NCBI GenBank assembly: GCA_028383925.1
Contig: JAOEWO010000009.1
Span: forward strand, 1 to 64,000
From: Winogradskyella sp.
Lineage (GTDB): Bacteria; Bacteroidota; Bacteroidia; Flavobacteriales; Flavobacteriaceae
Direction: 5' to 3'
DNA length: 64,000 nucleotides
In this document: in pieces, positions 59,577 through 64,000 of the stretch
Position numbering within the stretch: the first letter of the stretch is position 1
Layout: each line of letters opens with the position of its first letter
Notes under the pieces: generated by a model
Database searches by the model: none
Seen by the model: only the letters and a program-made list of their open reading frames with translations
What the model was told of the DNA's origin: nothing
Program-made: the position numbers and the translations under genes

Positions 59577-60365
59577 ATGAAAAGATTATTTTCTATCCTC
59601 GCCATAACATGCTTAATGGCCATCGGAACTGTTAATGCTAATGCAACAACACTAGCTGTAACAAGTGCAACAACTGTAACAAGTGCAACAACTGTAACAA
59701 GTGTAATTCAGGCAGATGAAACTGCTGAAGAAAATTTGAGTTTCCATCAAGAATTAAAAAAGCGTTTTATTGAAGGTGGACCTGGTTTTATGGGTATTGT
59801 ATTACTATGTTTAATTCTTGGATTAGCAATTGCTATTGAAAGAATTATTTATTTAAACTTATCTACAACAAACACTAAAAAATTAACACAAAACGTAGAA
59901 GATGCTTTAGCTTCTGGTGGTATTGAAGCTGCTAAAGAAGTTTGTAGAAATACAAAAGGGCCAGTTGCTTCTATTTTCTATCAAGGTCTAGACAGAGCTG
60001 ATGAAGATATTGATGCTGCTGAAAAAGCTGTAGTCGCTTATGGTGGTGTACAAATGGGACAATTAGAAAAGAATGTGTCTTGGATTTCTTTATTTATAGC
60101 TTTAGCACCAATGCTTGGTTTTATGGGTACAGTAATCGGTATGATTTCTGCCTTTGATAAGATTGAAGCTGCAGGTGATATGAATCCTTCTTTAGTAGCA
60201 GGTGGTATTAAAGTAGCACTTTTAACAACTGTATTTGGTCTTATTGTGGCTATTATACTTCAAATTTTCTATAATTATATCATCGCTAAAATAGATAGCA
60301 TTGTAAATGATATGGAAGATGCGTCAATTACATTGATGGATTTATTAGTAAAACACAAAAAATAA
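59577..60365 (+). CDS. MotA/TolQ/ExbB proton channel family protein
   Basis: IALAPMLGFMGTVIGMISAFDKI, GGIKVALLTTVFGLIVAI. Confidence 0.92.
   Translation: MKRLFSILAITCLMAIGTVNANATTLAVTSATTVTSATTVTSVIQADETAEENLSFHQELKKRFIEGGPGFMGIVLLCLILGLAIAIERIIYLNLSTTNTKKLTQNVEDALASGGIEAAKEVCRNTKGPVASIFYQGLDRADEDIDAAEKAVVAYGGVQMGQLEKNVSWISLFIALAPMLGFMGTVIGMISAFDKIEAAGDMNPSLVAGGIKVALLTTVFGLIVAIILQIFYNYIIAKIDSIVNDMEDASITLMDLLVKHKK
59657..59703 (+). repeat. 18-bp in-frame tandem repeat, about 2.6 copies
   Basis: (TGTAACAAGTGCAACAAC)x2 + TGTAACAAGTG, encoding VTSATTVTSATTVTS. Confidence 0.9.
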
Positions 60366-60376
60366 GACATTAAATT

Positions 60377-60823
60377 ATGAATTTTAAAACTATATCAAAA
60401 ATACTAGTAGCGATACTCGGTCTTTTAGGTATCATTTTCTTAGTGCGAATTGTAGCAGCAGGAGATGAAGCTATTGAGACAGGTGGACAAGATGGTTTAG
60501 CAGATCCTATGGGATATGTTGCATACATTATGGTCGGATTAGCTGTAGCACTTGTTTTGTTTTTTATCTTGAAAAACTTATTTACAAATACTGCTGGCTT
60601 AAAAAATACGTTAATAGGTGTAGGAGCATTTGTTATTGTTTTGGTTATTTCTTACGCTATTTCAGGAGGTGACGGTAAATTATACGACCTACAAGAAGGC
60701 GGAGTAGCAACCGAAGGTACATCGCAAATGGTAGGTGCAGGCTTAGTCGCTTTCTATTTATTACTAGCCATTGCGGCGGGAGCAATGATTTTCTCAGGAG
60801 CAAAAAAAATTATAAGTAAATAA
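60377..60823 (+). CDS. four-TM hypothetical membrane protein in ExbB/ExbD operon
   Basis: 148 aa, several hydrophobic helices, tightly spaced between exbB-like and exbD-like genes. Confidence 0.75.
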   Translation: MNFKTISKILVAILGLLGIIFLVRIVAAGDEAIETGGQDGLADPMGYVAYIMVGLAVALVLFFILKNLFTNTAGLKNTLIGVGAFVIVLVISYAISGGDGKLYDLQEGGVATEGTSQMVGAGLVAFYLLLAIAAGAMIFSGAKKIISK

Positions 60824-60829
60824 AGTATT

Positions 60830-61465
60830 ATGGCAAAAAGATCAGCACCAGAAGTTAATGCAGGTTCAATGGCTGACATTGCTTTTTTACTGTTAATTTT
60901 CTTCCTGGTAACAACAACGATAGAGAAAGATAAAGGTATATTAAGGAGTTTACCTCCAATTGATGATACCAATTATGATCCACCTATTATTAAACAGAAA
61001 AACTTATTTACAGTTTTAATAAATCGTAACAACCAATTATTTGTCGAAGACGAAGTAATGGAAATTAAAGATTTAAGAAAAGCGGCTATTGAGTTTTTAG
61101 ATAACGCAGGTGGTACAAATGCCGCAGGTGATGTATGTACGTATTGTAAGGGTAAGAAAGATGAATCTTCATCTGATCACCCAGATAAAGCAATTATTTC
61201 TATGAAACATGATAGGGAAACTTCTTATGAAAAATACATTGAGGTACAAAACGAACTTGTAGCTGCTTATAATCAGTTAAGAGAACGTGAAGCACGTAGG
61301 TTGTATAAAAAATACTACCCAGATGTGGAAAATGTTTTTATAACCATGCTAGAAGAGAAGGAAAAGAATCAATTTAATAAGGATGAAGTTCTTAACGAGC
61401 GCATTGAAGCTATAAAGAATTTATTCCCTATGAAATTGTCTGAAGCAGAACCAGATAAAAATTAA
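60830..61465 (+). CDS. ExbD/TolR family protein, extended form
   Basis: VNAGSMADIAFLLLIFFLVTTTIEKDKGILRSLPP; insertion GDVCTYCKGKKDESSSDH. Confidence 0.88.
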   Translation: MAKRSAPEVNAGSMADIAFLLLIFFLVTTTIEKDKGILRSLPPIDDTNYDPPIIKQKNLFTVLINRNNQLFVEDEVMEIKDLRKAAIEFLDNAGGTNAAGDVCTYCKGKKDESSSDHPDKAIISMKHDRETSYEKYIEVQNELVAAYNQLREREARRLYKKYYPDVENVFITMLEEKEKNQFNKDEVLNERIEAIKNLFPMKLSEAEPDKN

Positions 61466-61476
61466 AAGTAATAATT

Positions 61477-61938
61477 ATGTCTAAGTTTAAGAATAAAAAT
61501 AAAGGTGAGTTACCGGCTATTTCAACGGCTTCACTACCAGATATTGTATTTATGTTACTTTTCTTTTTTATGGTGGCAACTGTAATGAGGGATAACTCTT
61601 TAATGATAGAGAATACATTACCAAGTGCAGATCAGATAGAGAAACTTAAGAAAGACAGAACTATGTTTATTTATGCAGGTAAGCCATCAAAAGACTATAA
61701 GAAATTTGGCGACGAACCACGTATTCAAATTAACGATGCTTTTGTAGGTTTAGAAGATATACAGACGTCTGTATATGAAGCAAGAAATAAGCTAGACGAA
61801 AAACTACAAACAAGGTTTGTAGTTGGTATGAAGATAGACGTAAAAACAAACGCAGGTATAGTTTCAGATATTAAACAACAGTTACGAGAAGCTAATGCAT
61901 TAAAAGTTATGTATATCACAAACACTAAAATTGATTAA
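61477..61938 (+). CDS. ExbD/TolR family protein
   Basis: ISTASLPDIVFMLLFFFMVATVMRDNSLMIENTLP. Confidence 0.88.
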   Translation: MSKFKNKNKGELPAISTASLPDIVFMLLFFFMVATVMRDNSLMIENTLPSADQIEKLKKDRTMFIYAGKPSKDYKKFGDEPRIQINDAFVGLEDIQTSVYEARNKLDEKLQTRFVVGMKIDVKTNAGIVSDIKQQLREANALKVMYITNTKID

Positions 61939-61961
61939 TCAATTTTAAAACTTAATTTTAT

Positions 61962-61997
61962 AAAAAAAACGCCTTGATAATTTCAAGGCGTTTTTTA
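61962..61997 (+). terminator. intrinsic terminator after the exbD pair
   Basis: AAAAAAACGCCTTGA-taat-TTCAAGGCGTTTTTT. Confidence 0.75.
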
Positions 61998-62032
61998 TGG
62001 CTTACATTCTCAGATTTTGTAGATTTATACTT

Positions 62033-62731
62033 ATGAATATTAAATTATCGCTTTTAGTTTTATGTCTTACAGGTATTAGTTTTGCTCAAAATAAAAAAAA
62101 GATGATCAATTCTGAGCCCGATAATAACTACAGAGAAGATCAATTTTACGCCTCTGTGACCTATAATCTTTTAAGTAATAAACCAAAAGATGTCTCGCAG
62201 AGTGGCTTTTCTACAGGTTTTCATTTTGGGTTTATTAGAGATATGCCTATTAATGAGAAAAGAAATAAAGCTATTGGTCTTGGTTTGGGTATATCTTCAA
62301 ATTCATACAATCATAATATAGGTATCGTCGAAGTAGATAACAACCTCACTTATGGTATTATTGATGAGAGTGAGATAAATGTATCAAAAAACAAACTTAC
62401 AACCTATCTAGTAGAAGTTCCTTTGGAATTTAGGTGGCGCACTTCAACGGCTACAGATTATAATTTTTGGCGGATCTACACGGGTTTAAAAGTTGGATAC
62501 ATCGTTTATAATACAGCGACGTTTCAAAGTAACTTAGAAACGATTAAACTTTCAAATTTAAATGACCTTAATAGCTTACAGTATGGTGTAACATTAAGTG
62601 TTGGCTATGGTACATGGAATTTTCATGCATATTATGGCCTTAACTCTATCTTTAACACCGATGCCAACCTAGATGATGCTAATATCGATTTTAGATCATT
62701 TAAGATAGGTCTCATGTTTTATCTGCTATAA
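62033..62731 (+). CDS. PorT-like outer-membrane beta-barrel protein
   Basis: Signal peptide MNIKLSLLVLCLTGISFAQ; barrel strands; immediately follows exbD-exbD, the usual porT neighbourhood. Confidence 0.72.
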   Translation: MNIKLSLLVLCLTGISFAQNKKKMINSEPDNNYREDQFYASVTYNLLSNKPKDVSQSGFSTGFHFGFIRDMPINEKRNKAIGLGLGISSNSYNHNIGIVEVDNNLTYGIIDESEINVSKNKLTTYLVEVPLEFRWRTSTATDYNFWRIYTGLKVGYIVYNTATFQSNLETIKLSNLNDLNSLQYGVTLSVGYGTWNFHAYYGLNSIFNTDANLDDANIDFRSFKIGLMFYLL

Positions 62732-63334
62732 CCAATAGTTAACAAAAATTAACTGCGGAAACAAACCTACAAGCGTTCCTATAAGTAATTCTTTATTGGT
62801 ATGTGCTTTAAGATGCAATCTCGATGTTGCTATTGCACCCAAAATAATCATCATTAAAGAGATTGTGCCATTAATATTTATTTTATAATGAATACTTAAT
62901 GCCACAGCAAACATAAAAAAACCAGCAGCGCCAATCATATGTATACTTGCCTTTACCTTAAACAATGCTAAAATTAGACAGGTTAAAGTTGAACATAAAA
63001 TGCCTAAAAAGAAGTAATATAATTCTATAATCTCAGCAGATGTAAGCACACGCAGTATAATTAAGACCACTATTATACAATTAATAAATAAAGGGATAAC
63101 ACGCTCTTTAGTACTTTTTAAATGAATAGATTGTACTTTGTTTATTGTTTTAAGTAAAAAAAACAATAAAATAGGCAAGAGGATAGTTAGTATTATAATT
63201 GAGAATATTTTGGCCTTAATAATTGGCTCGGGTATAAAACGAGGAGTTTTAGAAAAATAAAATAAGACACCTAATAATGGCATAATCAAAGGGTGAAACA
63301 CCAACGAAATACCTTTTAGTACTATATCTTTCAT
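62726..63334 (-). CDS. polytopic membrane protein, PAP2-like/hypothetical
   Basis: Several TM helices; FHPLIMPLLGVLFYF, ATSRLHLKAHTNKELLIGTLVG. Confidence 0.6.
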   Translation of the reverse strand: MKDIVLKGISLVFHPLIMPLLGVLFYFSKTPRFIPEPIIKAKIFSIIILTILLPILLFFLLKTINKVQSIHLKSTKERVIPLFINCIIVVLIILRVLTSAEIIELYYFFLGILCSTLTCLILALFKVKASIHMIGAAGFFMFAVALSIHYKININGTISLMMIILGAIATSRLHLKAHTNKELLIGTLVGLFPQLIFVNYWL

Positions 63335-63346
63335 TTAATATGCAAC

Positions 63347-64000
63347 TTAAATTTTTTTTCTCAATCTTGCCACAGGCAAATCTAACTGTTCTCTATATTT
63401 AGCCACAGTTCTTCTTGCTATTGGATACCCTTTTTCTTTAAGAATTTTAGAAAGTGCTTCATCGGTTAGAGGTTTCTTTTTGTTTTCTTCCTCTATAACG
63501 GTTTCAAGAATTTTTTTAATTTCTCTAGTAGAAACTTCTTCACCTTGATCATTAGTCATAGATTCTGAGAAAAATTCTTTTATTAGTTTAGTACCATAAG
63601 GTGTATCCACATATTTACTGTTAGCCACACGCGATATGGTAGAAACATCCATTTCTATTTCGTCTGCAATATCTTTTAAAATCATTGGGCGTAATTTACG
63701 CTCATCACCACTTAAAAAGAATTCTTTTTGATAGTTCATAATAGAACTCATAGTAACAAATAAAGTCTGTTGGCGTTGCCTTACAGCTTCTATAAACCAC
63801 TTCGCAGCATCTAGTTTTTGTTTAATAAACATAACTGCATCTTTTTGGGCTTTAGATTTCTGTTTAGTATCCTTGTAGCCCTTAAGCATATTGTTGTACT
63901 CTCTAGAAACATGTAACTCGGGTGCATTTCTACCATTAAGTGTAAGTTCTAACTCACCATCAACAATTTTTATAGCAAAATCGGGTACAATATGCTCAAC
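63347..64000 (-). CDS. rpoN: RNA polymerase sigma-54 factor, truncated by window edge
   Basis: Frame is open to 64000 (VEHIVPDFAIKIVDGELELTLNGRNAPELHVSREYNNMLKGY...); LRPMILKDIADEIEMDVSTISRVANSKYVDTPYG and RPN-box-like ARRTVAKYREQLDLPVARLRKKI. Confidence 0.93.
   Translation of the reverse strand, partial: VEHIVPDFAIKIVDGELELTLNGRNAPELHVSREYNNMLKGYKDTKQKSKAQKDAVMFIKQKLDAAKWFIEAVRQRQQTLFVTMSSIMNYQKEFFLSGDERKLRPMILKDIADEIEMDVSTISRVANSKYVDTPYGTKLIKEFFSESMTNDQGEEVSTREIKKILETVIEEENKKKPLTDEALSKILKEKGYPIARRTVAKYREQLDLPVARLRKKI

Noticed and set aside
59420-59635. 71-aa ORF MAEWSKAHAWKVCILQKGIEGSNPFLSAYIL...
   Set aside because: It is the translation of the tRNA-Ser gene and its flank; a common artefact.
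1-64000. CRISPR arrays, transposons, integrases, prophage or classical defence systems
   Set aside because: No regularly spaced direct repeats, transposase/integrase motifs, phage structural genes or Cas/RM-type proteins recognised in the ORFs or gaps inspected.

Overview
This 64 kb window is AT-rich, gene-dense chromosome from a Bacteroidota bacterium, most likely Flavobacteriaceae. Supporting signs are T9SS C-terminal sorting domains, TAnnTTTG-type -7 promoter elements, and an exbB/exbD/exbD/porT-like cluster. Main blocks, in order: (1) a secreted-polysaccharide locus truncated at the left edge (T9SS protein, Calx-beta lipoprotein, GH5 hydrolase, T9SS beta-sandwich protein, sugar MFS transporter, and further on a LacI regulator); (2) a frameshifted fibre-like protein with a probable C1q-like C-terminus, next to an unlisted 49-aa secreted peptide gene; (3) dCMP deaminase, S41 protease, MarC, and class I RNR nrdB-nrdA with the ATP-cone on NrdB; (4) an ompA-family gene broken by one in-frame TGA; (5) a probable phosphate module (OprP-like porin, PiT fused to a PhoU/DUF47-like domain, TonB-dependent receptor plus beta-helix lipoprotein) with 11-bp-periodic Pho-box-like repeats; (6) housekeeping genes (dgt, dxs, tadA, csp, ClC, aspS); (7) a TetR/TolC/HlyD/RND efflux operon with an operator-like palindrome; (8) sucA/sucB, a NarL-type response regulator near two perfect 7-2-7 palindromes, a retropepsin-like protein, TatD and asparaginase; (9) tRNA-Ser(GGA), ExbB, a membrane protein, two ExbD, a PorT-like protein and partial rpoN. 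I saw no CRISPR array, transposase, prophage or rRNA. The best candidate for an undescribed system is the phosphate-type module with its repeats and a possible minus-strand small RNA. All family names come from reading motifs by eye; no searches were run.
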